DNA from: Plebeiibacterium marinum
Lineage (GTDB): Bacteria; Bacteroidota; Bacteroidia; Bacteroidales; Marinilabiliaceae
Length of the DNA stretch: 42,016 nt
Assembly: GCF_026013615.1 (NCBI RefSeq)
Contig: NZ_JAPDPI010000048.1
Span: 1-42,016, forward strand
Direction of reading: 5' to 3'
Under the pieces are notes generated by a model. It was not told where the DNA came from. It did no database searches and worked only from the letters and a program-made list of their open reading frames with translations. The position numbers were made by a program, and so were the translations under genes. Below, in pieces: positions 8,093-16,194 of this stretch; the stretch's first letter is position 1; each line of letters opens with the position of its first letter.

Positions 8093-9025
8093 ATGAAAGG
8101 ATTCTTTTCTGACAACTCCTATATAAATTATATTAATAAAATTAAGGATTGGGCAATGACAGATCTTCTTATAATAATGGGATTATCTGTCCTTCTTATT
8201 ATCACACTTCGTTTATTTAAAATTTCAATCAATAAACTTGAAAAAACCTTAATAAACAATGCAGAAAGCAGCAAAGACATTGATAACAATGAAGCTAAAA
8301 AGAGAATAAATACGCTAATTGGGATAATAAAAGGATTAGTGAAAATTATATTAATTGCCACATATGGCATGATAGTACTTCAAAAATTAGGATTTAATAT
8401 TGCACCTATCATTGCAAGTGCAGGAATAGTTGGACTCGCTGTTGGTTTTGGAGCCCAGGAATTGGTACGAGACGTTATTTCTGGTTTTTTTATATTATTA
8501 GAAAACCAGATAAGAACCGGTGACGTTGCAATAATAAATGGCATAAGTGGTTTGGTTGAGAGCATCCAATTGCGAACAATTACCTTGCGCGATTTTTCAG
8601 GAGTAGTACATATTTTTCAAAATGGCAAAATAGATACCCTTGCAAACAGAACCAAAGGTTGGTCAGCTGCAGTTTTTGACATCGGTGTTGCATACAAAGA
8701 AAATATTAAACAAGTAATGGATATTATGACTTCAACCGGGAACCAACTAAAAAACGATCCAGAGTTCAACGATAAAATCATTGAACCAATTGAAATAATG
8801 GGGCTCGATCAGTTTGGAGATAGTGCCCTAATTATTAAGGCCCGACTAAAAACAAAACCATCGATGCAATGGGTTGTTACCAGAGAATTTAATAAGCGTT
8901 TGAAAGAAGCTTTTGACAAAGAAAATATAGAAATCCCATTTCCACATACAACTGTTTATTGGGGTGATAAAATTTCACCATTACAATTAAACATCAAAGA
9001 ACAAAAACTACCAAGTAACCAATAA
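8093..9025 (+). CDS. MscS-family mechanosensitive channel (second of a pair)
   Basis: This 310-residue MscS homologue is clearly different from its neighbour and not a recent duplicate. It has helices at about 23-42, 74-97 and 103-137. The pore helix has the stretch AGIVGLAVGFGAQELVRDVI, characteristic of the YbdG/YggB-like group, followed by the beta domain (RTGDVAIINGISGLVE). A charged loop (about 45-72) links the first two helices. It starts 5 bp after the previous gene. Two dissimilar MscS subunits in tandem could form channels with different gating thresholds or mixed heptamers (inference). Confidence 0.92.
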   Translation: MKGFFSDNSYINYINKIKDWAMTDLLIIMGLSVLLIITLRLFKISINKLEKTLINNAESSKDIDNNEAKKRINTLIGIIKGLVKIILIATYGMIVLQKLGFNIAPIIASAGIVGLAVGFGAQELVRDVISGFFILLENQIRTGDVAIINGISGLVESIQLRTITLRDFSGVVHIFQNGKIDTLANRTKGWSAAVFDIGVAYKENIKQVMDIMTSTGNQLKNDPEFNDKIIEPIEIMGLDQFGDSALIIKARLKTKPSMQWVVTREFNKRLKEAFDKENIEIPFPHTTVYWGDKISPLQLNIKEQKLPSNQ

Positions 9026-9035
9026 AATTAGAAAT

Positions 9036-10097
9036 ATGGCACGTTTTTTAAAAAGCAGAATAAAGGCTAAAGGAGCAGCACCTGGCAGTCTCATATTTAT
9101 GGGTAAACAAAAAATGGATGGAACCAGAATTAGATTAATGCAATATTCTAAAGAAACGAATACTGAAACAGAATATGGCACTATTGATAAAGCCCTAAAA
9201 AGCATAAGCAATACGCATAACAATTGGCTGAATATTGATGGCCTGCACAATACGGAGTTGATAAAGCACATTGGTGAACACTTTAATATTTCACCATTGG
9301 CCTTAGAAAATATTTTAAATACTGGGCAACGAGCAAAATTTTTTGAAGACCATAATTCTGTAACCTTTATTACAAAAGCTGTTTATTATAATCAGGAAGA
9401 AAACAAGGTATCTATTGAGCAAATTTCATTTATATTACTTGAAAATGTTTTGATTAGCTTTCAGGAACGAACAGGAGACCATTTTGAGCCCGTTCGTAAT
9501 CGTATTCGCAATGCTTTTGGTAAAATCAGACAAAGGAAAACAGATTATCTGCTATATGCCCTAACCGATAGTTTGGTAGATAATTACCTTATTAACCTGG
9601 AACAAATCGGTTTAAGTATTGAAGCTTTAGAGGAAAAGCTGGACAACCCTACAAAAGAGATTAGTAAAAAATTGTTTCAATACAAAACAGAAATCTCTTA
9701 TTTCAGAAAATCAATAAAACCATTAAAAGAAGCTCTTACACGCTTAACAAGAGCCAAATCTGAAATAATTAGCGAAGAAAATTTGGTTTTCTTTCAGGAA
9801 CTATACGATATACAAGAGCAAGCTATTGAGGCAGCAGACAGTTATTTTGGGATGACAAATGACTTGATTAACCTGTACAATACAAACCTCAGCAATAAGG
9901 TTAACGAAGTAATGAAAGTACTAACAATTTTTGCTTCTATATTTATTCCGTTAACTTTTATTGCAGGTATTTATGGCACTAACTTCGAATACGTTCCGGA
10001 ACTACATTTTAAAAATGCCTATTTTGTTATGTGGGGTGTAATGGTTTTTGTAGCAGGTACTATGTTATATTATTTCAAAAAAAATAAATGGTTTTAG
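9036..10097 (+). CDS. CorA-family divalent cation channel with variant GTN motif
   Basis: The 353-residue protein has the CorA layout: a large cytoplasmic alpha/beta N-domain, a long helical stalk (about 180-290) and two C-terminal membrane helices (about 291-312 and 327-348) with a positively charged tail. CorA pentamers carry Mg2+ (also Co2+/Ni2+) into the cytoplasm. The filter motif, normally Gly-Met-Asn, reads Gly314-Thr315-Asn316 (YGTNF), encoded GGC ACT AAC. The Met-to-Thr change sits at the pore mouth and may alter selectivity (inference). It lies 10 bp after the MscS gene and overlaps the next gene. Confidence 0.92.
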   Translation: MARFLKSRIKAKGAAPGSLIFMGKQKMDGTRIRLMQYSKETNTETEYGTIDKALKSISNTHNNWLNIDGLHNTELIKHIGEHFNISPLALENILNTGQRAKFFEDHNSVTFITKAVYYNQEENKVSIEQISFILLENVLISFQERTGDHFEPVRNRIRNAFGKIRQRKTDYLLYALTDSLVDNYLINLEQIGLSIEALEEKLDNPTKEISKKLFQYKTEISYFRKSIKPLKEALTRLTRAKSEIISEENLVFFQELYDIQEQAIEAADSYFGMTNDLINLYNTNLSNKVNEVMKVLTIFASIFIPLTFIAGIYGTNFEYVPELHFKNAYFVMWGVMVFVAGTMLYYFKKNKWF

Positions 10098-11122
10098 ATA
10101 TGAATGTAACGTTAATATGGTTGGGAATATTTTTTTGCATTACTCAATCTGCAATGTTTTCTGGCTTAAATTTAGCATTTTTCAGTTTTACACGATTAAG
10201 GCTCGAAATTGAAGCTGAAGGCTCTAGCTCAAAAGGAGCTCAAAAAGTTCTGAATATGCGAAAGGATTCAAACTTTTTACTTACCACAATTTTATGGGGA
10301 AATGTTGGAATTAACGTATTACTTACCTTACTTTCTGATTCTGTATTAGCGGGAGTTTTTGGATTTATGTTTTCAACGTTCGCTATTACACTATTCGGAG
10401 AAATTGCACCGCAAGCTTATTTTTCGCGAAATTCGTTAAAAATGGCCTCTTTGCTTGCTCCGGTATTAAAGATTTACCAGTTTATTCTTTTTCCGGTAGC
10501 CAAGCCAAGCGCATTGTTATTAGATGCCTGGCTAGGAAAAGAATCTATTGAATATTTCAAAGAAAAAAAGATAAAGCACTTTTTAAAAAAACATATTGAT
10601 GGAGCTGATAATGAGATTGACAGAACCGAAGGCATAGGTGCAATTAACTTTCTTTCACTCGATGATATTTTGGTAAGTAAAGAAGGTGAGCCATTGCACC
10701 CTAAAAGCATTATTCCAATATCTCACGAGAATGGGATGCCAGTTTTTCCAAAATTCACCAGGCAACATCACGATTTGTTTTTGCGCCAGATTAATGAATC
10801 GAAAGAGAAATGGGTTGTTTTTGTTGATAACAACCTGGATCCAACCCACATAATGGATGCAGATGGATTTCTTCGTGCTGCAATTTTTGACAATAAGCAA
10901 CCAAATCCGGTAGATTTTATTCACAAGCCTATTATTATCAAGGATAGTAACATGCAGCTAGGTGAGATAATCCATCTATTAAATTATACTCCTCAAAACG
11001 AAGAGGATGACGTAATTGACAATGATGTAATATTACTTTGGTCTGACGTAAAACATGTGATTACCGGAGCCGATATTTTAGGACGATTGCTTAGAGGGAT
11101 TGTAAAGAAACAATCAACATAG
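10088..11122 (+). CDS. CNNM/DUF21 domain membrane protein
   Basis: The 344-residue protein has the DUF21 (CNNM) transmembrane domain in its first half, including the GEIAPQ signature at 104-109. Members are linked to Mg2+ or Co2+ transport. The C-terminal half does not show an obvious CBS pair or CorC_HlyC domain, and its length is below that of full CNNM/CorB proteins. It may carry a degenerate CBS region (about 195-340). The first ATG (10088) overlaps the CorA gene by 10 nt; a second in-frame ATG at 10100 would start exactly at the first helix and is equally possible. Pairing with CorA suggests a joint role in divalent metal handling. Confidence 0.85.
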   Translation: MVLDMNVTLIWLGIFFCITQSAMFSGLNLAFFSFTRLRLEIEAEGSSSKGAQKVLNMRKDSNFLLTTILWGNVGINVLLTLLSDSVLAGVFGFMFSTFAITLFGEIAPQAYFSRNSLKMASLLAPVLKIYQFILFPVAKPSALLLDAWLGKESIEYFKEKKIKHFLKKHIDGADNEIDRTEGIGAINFLSLDDILVSKEGEPLHPKSIIPISHENGMPVFPKFTRQHHDLFLRQINESKEKWVVFVDNNLDPTHIMDADGFLRAAIFDNKQPNPVDFIHKPIIIKDSNMQLGEIIHLLNYTPQNEEDDVIDNDVILLWSDVKHVITGADILGRLLRGIVKKQST

Positions 11123-11152
11123 TCATAATCAAATAGCTCAAAATTATATTCA

Positions 11153-11743
11153 ATGAAAAAACTATTAAATTATTTGCTACAAGGGATACTTTATATTGCT
11201 CCATTAGCTATAACAATTTATGTGATTTATCTGATATTTAATTTTACAGATAATTTATTGGATGATTATATTGAAAAGTCGTTAGGCATTGACATTCCAG
11301 GTCTTGGAGTTATTGTTATTGTGGTCTTTCTTATTGTAGTTGGCATTGTTGGACAAAGCATAATTGCTCGTCCGTTTAAGAAATTATTTAAAAAGTTATT
11401 GGAAAAAGTGCCCTTACTACGGTTTATTTTTTCTACAATGGATGATTTGTTTTCAGCATTTGTTGGGAAAGAAAAGAAGTTTAATAAACCTGTTCTTGTA
11501 TTGGTTAACCCTGTTTCAAATCTGGAAAAAATGGGTTTTCTTACAGAAGAAGATTTAAGCAATATAGAAGAAAAAGAAAAGGTAGCCGTGTATTTTCCAC
11601 ATTCATACAATTTTTCAGGTGAAATGTTTATTGTTCCCAAGGAACAGGTAAAACCGCTTGATATTAAACCTGCTTTAGCTATGAAGTTTATTGTTTCTGG
11701 AGGAGTATCTAAAATGTATGAAAAAACCAAGGAACATGTTTAA
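11153..11743 (+). CDS. DUF502 family membrane protein
   Basis: The 196-residue inner-membrane protein has two N-terminal helices (about 8-28 and 44-66). These are followed by the DUF502 pattern: ARPFKKLFKKLLEKVPLLRF, a short strand region (VLVLVNPV) and a conserved end with the FIVSGGV stretch. The molecular function of DUF502 is unknown. It begins 30 bp after the CNNM gene on the same strand, which links it to the channel/transporter series. Length is usual for the family. Confidence 0.85.
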   Translation: MKKLLNYLLQGILYIAPLAITIYVIYLIFNFTDNLLDDYIEKSLGIDIPGLGVIVIVVFLIVVGIVGQSIIARPFKKLFKKLLEKVPLLRFIFSTMDDLFSAFVGKEKKFNKPVLVLVNPVSNLEKMGFLTEEDLSNIEEKEKVAVYFPHSYNFSGEMFIVPKEQVKPLDIKPALAMKFIVSGGVSKMYEKTKEHV

Positions 11744-11816
11744 AAACGGATGCTTTTTATATTGCTTCAGATAGAATGATAAATTTTATACTAATATTTT
11801 AAATTTATACACCTTT

Positions 11817-12557
11817 ATGCACTTACATTCATTTGAGAACGATCCTGAATATATTCAACTACAAACAGAAATGGTACGTATGCAAAGTTGGTTAATAGAA
11901 ACCAATCGCAGACTTATTATTTTGTATGAAGGAAGGGATAGCGCAGGGAAAGGCGGAGCTATTATGCGTTTCATCAGATACATCAACCCAAGACATTACC
12001 GTGTAGTAGCTCTGAATAAACCAACTGAACAAGAAAAAGGGCAATGGTATTTTCAGCGATATGTTCAGCATTTTCCAAGCCCGGGAGAAATTGTTTTTTT
12101 CGACCGTAGCTGGTATAATAGAGCGGTTGTTGAGCCTGTTATGGGTTTTTGTTCTCAAAAGCAATACGACTTGTTTATGAAGCAAGTGGTACAATTTGAA
12201 AACATGTTGATTGAAGATGGGATAATACTCTTTAAAATGTGGTTTTCAATTGACAAAGAAGAACAGTTTGGAAGACTTGAAGAGCGAAAATTGAATCCTT
12301 TAATAAACTGGAAATTAAGCACTGTGGACATGCAAGCTCAATTAAAATGGGATGATTTTACCCGATATAAGGAATTAATGTTTGCCAAAACAGGAACGCA
12401 AACCTCCCCCTGGATTGTTGTTAAAGGAAACAATAAAGATAATGCAAGAAAAGAGGCCATGAGGTATGTATTGGAACATATTGATTATAATCAAAAAGGA
12501 CTTACAGGTGTTGGGCTTAAAACCAATCCTGATATTGTTAGTCTTATTGGACTATAA
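11817..12557 (+). CDS. ppk2: Polyphosphate kinase 2 family protein
   Basis: The 246-residue single-domain PPK2 transfers phosphate between inorganic polyphosphate and nucleotides (NDP or NMP, depending on class). The Walker A motif GRDSAGKGG is at residues 39-47, and the Walker B/lid region FFDRSWYNR starts near residue 94. Both are typical of the family. It is somewhat shorter than many PPK2 proteins, with a short N-terminal extension, but the core is complete. Nucleotide class (I, II or III) was not assigned. It is 73 bp after DUF502 on the same strand, in a region that also releases phosphate from phospholipids, so a role in phosphate or energy buffering under stress is plausible. Confidence 0.93.
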   Translation: MHLHSFENDPEYIQLQTEMVRMQSWLIETNRRLIILYEGRDSAGKGGAIMRFIRYINPRHYRVVALNKPTEQEKGQWYFQRYVQHFPSPGEIVFFDRSWYNRAVVEPVMGFCSQKQYDLFMKQVVQFENMLIEDGIILFKMWFSIDKEEQFGRLEERKLNPLINWKLSTVDMQAQLKWDDFTRYKELMFAKTGTQTSPWIVVKGNNKDNARKEAMRYVLEHIDYNQKGLTGVGLKTNPDIVSLIGL

Positions 12558-12604
12558 AGTCTGGGTTTTAATGGTTTCCCCCTAATTACAAAGAATATTA
12601 ATAT

Positions 12605-13645
12605 ATGCGTAAAGAATTTAAAATTAATAACGAGCTTATAAAAGCAGGTGAAAGTAAAGTGGTTTATTTTTCTTTACCAGCCCTTCACTCTAACTCAACT
12701 ATAACAATGCCTGTTCACATAGTACATGGCAAAAAAGAAGGTCCTGTTTTGTTTATCAGTGCAGCTATTCACGGAGATGAAATAAACGGTGTGGAAATTA
12801 TCAGGAGACTATTATCAATGGATACCATGAAGCGTATGAGAGGAACTTTGTTGGCTGTACCCGTTGTTAATATTTATGGGTTTAACTCTCATTCAAGATA
12901 CCTACCTGACAGACGTGATTTGAACCGATCTTTTCCTGGAGTGGGATCTGGTTCAATGGCAGGGAGACTTGCTAATATTTTTCTAACTGAAGTTGTTTCC
13001 CGTTCTGATATAGGTATTGATATCCATACAGCCTCCATACATCGCGATAACCTACCTCAGGTTCGTGCTGATTTAAACGACGATAAATTGAATATTATGT
13101 CAAAAGTATTTGAATCTCCGGTTATTTTGCACTCCGCTCCTCCATTGGGTTCTTTAAGGGCAGCTGCTAATCAAATAAATGTTCCTGTGATGGTATATGA
13201 ATCCGGAGAAGCACTTAGGTTTGATGAACTATCAATCAGGGTTGGTGTAAGAGGGATTTTAAACGTGATGAACAACCTGGGAATGTTAACCAAGTCTACA
13301 CAAAGAAAACAAAAGTCATCAGTAATTCTACACTCCAGCACTTGGGTGAGAGCTTCAACCAGTGGAATATTACGCGCTACTGTTTCCTTAGGAGACATGG
13401 TTAAAAAAGGTGATTTAATTGGTTATATTTCTAATCCTGCCAGTAAAACTGATACAATTGTTGAAGCAACATCTAGCGGTATTATTATTGGTAGAACCAA
13501 CATTCCACTCATCTACGAAGGCGAAGCTTTATTTCACATTGGTAAATCTCATCAAACAAAGCTACTAGAAGAACATATGGATGCGCTAAATAATGATTCA
13601 TTATTAAATCCACCCGAATTAGTTGAAGAACCAGTAATTGTGTAA
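12605..13645 (+). CDS. Succinylglutamate desuccinylase/aspartoacylase-like zinc deacylase
   Basis: The 346-residue member of the AstE/AspA (M14-like) superfamily carries zinc ligands His56 and Glu59 in AAIHGDEINGVE and a third ligand, His141, in GIDIHTA. The substrate-binding motif RRDLNRSFPG is near 103-112, and a YESGE segment supplies the expected catalytic Glu. The C-terminal part (about 240-330) looks like a barrel-sandwich/biotinyl-like beta domain, common in this subgroup. The family removes acyl groups from amino acids; the substrate here is unknown, and no other arginine-catabolism (ast) genes are nearby. It follows ppk2 by 47 bp. Genes of this subgroup often sit beside RimK-type ligases, but none is seen here. 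Confidence 0.88.
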   Translation: MRKEFKINNELIKAGESKVVYFSLPALHSNSTITMPVHIVHGKKEGPVLFISAAIHGDEINGVEIIRRLLSMDTMKRMRGTLLAVPVVNIYGFNSHSRYLPDRRDLNRSFPGVGSGSMAGRLANIFLTEVVSRSDIGIDIHTASIHRDNLPQVRADLNDDKLNIMSKVFESPVILHSAPPLGSLRAAANQINVPVMVYESGEALRFDELSIRVGVRGILNVMNNLGMLTKSTQRKQKSSVILHSSTWVRASTSGILRATVSLGDMVKKGDLIGYISNPASKTDTIVEATSSGIIIGRTNIPLIYEGEALFHIGKSHQTKLLEEHMDALNNDSLLNPPELVEEPVIV

Positions 13646-13783
13646 AAACAAATAACAAAACCTATAGTCATTAAACACTTAACATTTACGGCATTATTCT
13701 CGAATAATCGTATTATACCTATTTAAACATTGCGTAACTTGTGTAAAAAAACAGATAGAAATAAAAGCAGTCTCTTACAAAAA

Positions 13784-13814
13784 AAAGTAACTGTTTTATT
13801 GAGATGGTTACTTT
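13784..13814 (+). promoter_or_regulatory. Hairpin upstream of the CaCA exchanger
   Basis: The arms AAAGTAAC (13784-13791) and GTTACTTT (13807-13814) are exact complements around a 15-nt loop, ending 17 bp before the exchanger start. A modestly T-rich stretch follows. It could be an attenuator or weak terminator in the 186-bp gap that separates this gene from the tight series upstream. The role is uncertain. Confidence 0.3.
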
Positions 13815-13831
13815 CTTAATATTTATCAACT

Positions 13832-14791
13832 ATGAATTTATTGCTACCCTTGTCAATGGTTATTACCGGATTTACAGCTCTTATTTTTGGTGCAAATTGG
13901 CTTGTTGACGGAGCATCCGCTTTAGCAAAAAAATATAAAATTTCAGATTTGGCAATTGGATTAACAATTGTAGCTTTTGGTACATCAGCCCCTGAATTGG
14001 TTGTTAATATTATTGGCTCACTGAACGGTTATTCCGATATTGTTTTAGGTAATGTTATTGGCAGCAATAATTTCAACTTATTTATAATCCTCGGTATTTC
14101 TGGTTTGCTATTTCCAATAGCAGTTCAATCCTCAACCGCATGGAAAGAAATTCCCATTTCATTATTTGCAACAGGATTCATTTTGTTTTTATTCAATGAT
14201 TTTGTTTTTTCCGGAAACAGTAGTTTAGGTAGAGTAGACAGCATTATTCTTCTGTTATTGTTTGGGACATTCTTATTTTATGTCTTTAAGCAAATGAAAC
14301 AAGATACTACTGCCCAAACAGAAACAGTTCAAAAATCAAATATAAAAATATGGGCTTTAATAATAATTGGATTAACCGGATTAATTGCAGGAGGTCAGTT
14401 AGTGGTTACCAATAGCGTAAAAATCGCTAATAGCCTGGGGGTTAGTGAAAAAATAATTGGACTTACCATTGTTGCAGCAGGAACATCCCTGCCGGAACTG
14501 GTCACCTCAATTATTGCAGCCATAAAAAGGAAGGCCGATATTGCAATAGGCAATGTAATTGGTTCAAATATTTTTAATTTACTGTTTATTCTTGCAATAA
14601 GCGGATTAATTAAACCAATCAATTACAATCCAAAGTTTAATATCGACCTTTATATTCTTTTGGGCGGTACCGTTTTTTTATTTGCTTCAATGTTAACCGG
14701 AACAAGAAAAAAACTTGACCGCTGGGAAGCCGGCATTTTGCTGGTGTTTTATTTGTGTTATACTACATATTTAGTATTGGCAGAGATATAA
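13832..14791 (+). CDS. Calcium/sodium exchanger, CaCA family (YrbG-like)
   Basis: The 319-residue inner-membrane antiporter has about 10 helices and the two inverted alpha-repeats of the CaCA superfamily. Repeat one is near residues 43-82 (GLTIVAFGTSAPELV then GNVIGSNNFN), and repeat two is near 210-248 (GLTIVAAGTSLPELV then GNVIGSNIFN). The acidic residue in each PEL motif binds Ca2+. The family expels Ca2+ in exchange for Na+ or H+. It is the last gene of the plus-strand series, 186 bp after the deacylase, possibly with its own expression signals. It converges with arcA across a 36-bp gap. Confidence 0.93.
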   Translation: MNLLLPLSMVITGFTALIFGANWLVDGASALAKKYKISDLAIGLTIVAFGTSAPELVVNIIGSLNGYSDIVLGNVIGSNNFNLFIILGISGLLFPIAVQSSTAWKEIPISLFATGFILFLFNDFVFSGNSSLGRVDSIILLLLFGTFLFYVFKQMKQDTTAQTETVQKSNIKIWALIIIGLTGLIAGGQLVVTNSVKIANSLGVSEKIIGLTIVAAGTSLPELVTSIIAAIKRKADIAIGNVIGSNIFNLLFILAISGLIKPINYNPKFNIDLYILLGGTVFLFASMLTGTRKKLDRWEAGILLVFYLCYTTYLVLAEI

Positions 14792-14827
14792 TAAAATACT
14801 ATTGCTGTAATTTTGCACAAGCAAATT

Positions 14828-16090
14828 CTACCATTCTACCTTTCTCCTTCTGATTGGCATGGTCATACAGCGGGCGCCTCCCCCACCTCTGGCCAACTCA
14901 GAACCACTAATGGCAATAACATATTTTTCATAATCCGAAAGATTTACCTTATCCGCAATCACATCAGATGCTGAAATAATTTCAAAGCCATTATTATTCA
15001 TTTCCTCCAGTGTATATACATTTCTGGCATAACCGATTACTTTACCGGGACCTACAGCAAAAAAGTTGGCTCCACTGTGCCATTGTTCTCTTTCCTGTAT
15101 CCAAATATCCTTTCGCCCTCCACAATAAACCGGCTCCAATGGCATTCCCAAATCACGAAGGCACTCTACCAGGTTATTTTGCTTTTCTATCTTTTGCACC
15201 TTCCCGTTATCTATTGAAATAAGTATGGTTTGGTACTTATTAGGTTGCATAATAATAGGGTCATACACCATACACTTATCCCTATCCAAAAGGGTAAAGA
15301 CCATATCCAAATGGATAAAACTCTCTGGTTTTGAAGGAAGTTGCTGGACAACAATATTGTGCTTCCCTTTTGCTTTTTTTATTTTTTTTATGATAAAGTC
15401 AATGCCCTGGGTAGTTGTTCTAACACCAGTACCAATCAAAAGAATATCTTCTCTTGCCACCAAAAAATCACCACCTTCAATGGTAATTTCATCTCTCATA
15501 TGTTTATCCGACATAGGGTTAACCGTTTTGCCCATTACCTTTGAAGAATGATTAAAGATAGCTTCCATCACCTTTGATTCCCTTTCCCGAACCTTATTAG
15601 CCATTTTTCCAATAAGCACCTCATCATACATGGTCATTGATGCATCACGTGTAAAAAAGAAGTTATGCAAAGGACGCAATGCATTTCTTTCATCAGACAA
15701 AAATCCAGTTAAAGTATTCTTATTCAAAGGCACTCCCTCTATAATTTGCGTAGCCAGTTTTTCAGGATCAAGACTTAACAGGGAGGATTTTATTGTTTTA
15801 ACCTGTTCCACCTTGCAAATACGTGTAACCAGATCCTCCTTTACTTCAGGAATTTCCAATATTTCAGTCAACAGATCTTTGACCTGAAAGGTATTGGTGA
15901 TTTTAGACAGCACTTCACTCAATTGTTTATACTCCTGTTCGGCTACCGAAAGGTTTAAGATATCACTGTACAAGGCTCGTTCTGCATTTCCCGGAGTCAT
16001 ATTTTCAACTTCACTCCCAGGAGTGTGCAAAATCACCCCTTCAATTTCACCTATTTCAGAATGTACACAAGTTTCTATTACATTGCTCAT
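14828..16090 (-). CDS. arcA: Arginine deiminase
   Basis: The 420-residue enzyme hydrolyses arginine to citrulline and ammonia. Family motifs are present: FTRDASMTM, EGGDF and FIHLD with the catalytic His260. The C-terminal nucleophile loop has Cys408 in GGGGARCMTMPI. Length is normal. No ornithine transcarbamoylase (arcB), carbamate kinase (arcC) or arginine/ornithine antiporter is nearby, so the complete ADI energy pathway is not encoded here. It follows the oxidoreductase gene on the same strand after a 104-bp gap containing two small inverted repeats, and is probably expressed separately. Confidence 0.95.
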   Translation of the reverse strand: MSNVIETCVHSEIGEIEGVILHTPGSEVENMTPGNAERALYSDILNLSVAEQEYKQLSEVLSKITNTFQVKDLLTEILEIPEVKEDLVTRICKVEQVKTIKSSLLSLDPEKLATQIIEGVPLNKNTLTGFLSDERNALRPLHNFFFTRDASMTMYDEVLIGKMANKVRERESKVMEAIFNHSSKVMGKTVNPMSDKHMRDEITIEGGDFLVAREDILLIGTGVRTTTQGIDFIIKKIKKAKGKHNIVVQQLPSKPESFIHLDMVFTLLDRDKCMVYDPIIMQPNKYQTILISIDNGKVQKIEKQNNLVECLRDLGMPLEPVYCGGRKDIWIQEREQWHSGANFFAVGPGKVIGYARNVYTLEEMNNNGFEIISASDVIADKVNLSDYEKYVIAISGSELARGGGGARCMTMPIRRRKVEW

Positions 16091-16171
16091 AATACTTTTG
16101 TTTAATATCCTGAGTTCGATATAAAATTAAAGAGCTCAGATTTTAATGATTGCTCACGAAAATAAGCAAAG

Positions 16172-16189
16172 CATCTTAAACAAAAGATG
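16172..16189 (-). terminator. Weak hairpin after the oxidoreductase gene
   Basis: Arms CATCTT and AAGATG (6 bp, 6-nt loop) start a few bases after the oxidoreductase stop. On the minus strand a T-rich stretch follows. It may terminate the AmmeMemoRadiSam operon before arcA. The stem is short, so this is a weak call. Confidence 0.3.
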
Positions 16190-16194
16190 ATAAA

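Noticed and set aside
7230-9025. Recent duplication of the two MscS genes
   Set aside because: The two proteins differ in length, linker and pore wording, so they are distinct subfamilies, not a fresh duplicate.
11266-11730. 154-residue minus-strand open frame inside the DUF502 gene
   Set aside because: The plus strand encodes a recognisable DUF502 protein in an operon; the antisense frame has no family features.
14792-14827. Terminator between the converging CaCA and arcA genes
   Set aside because: Only an imperfect 7-bp AT-rich inverted repeat is visible, too weak to call.
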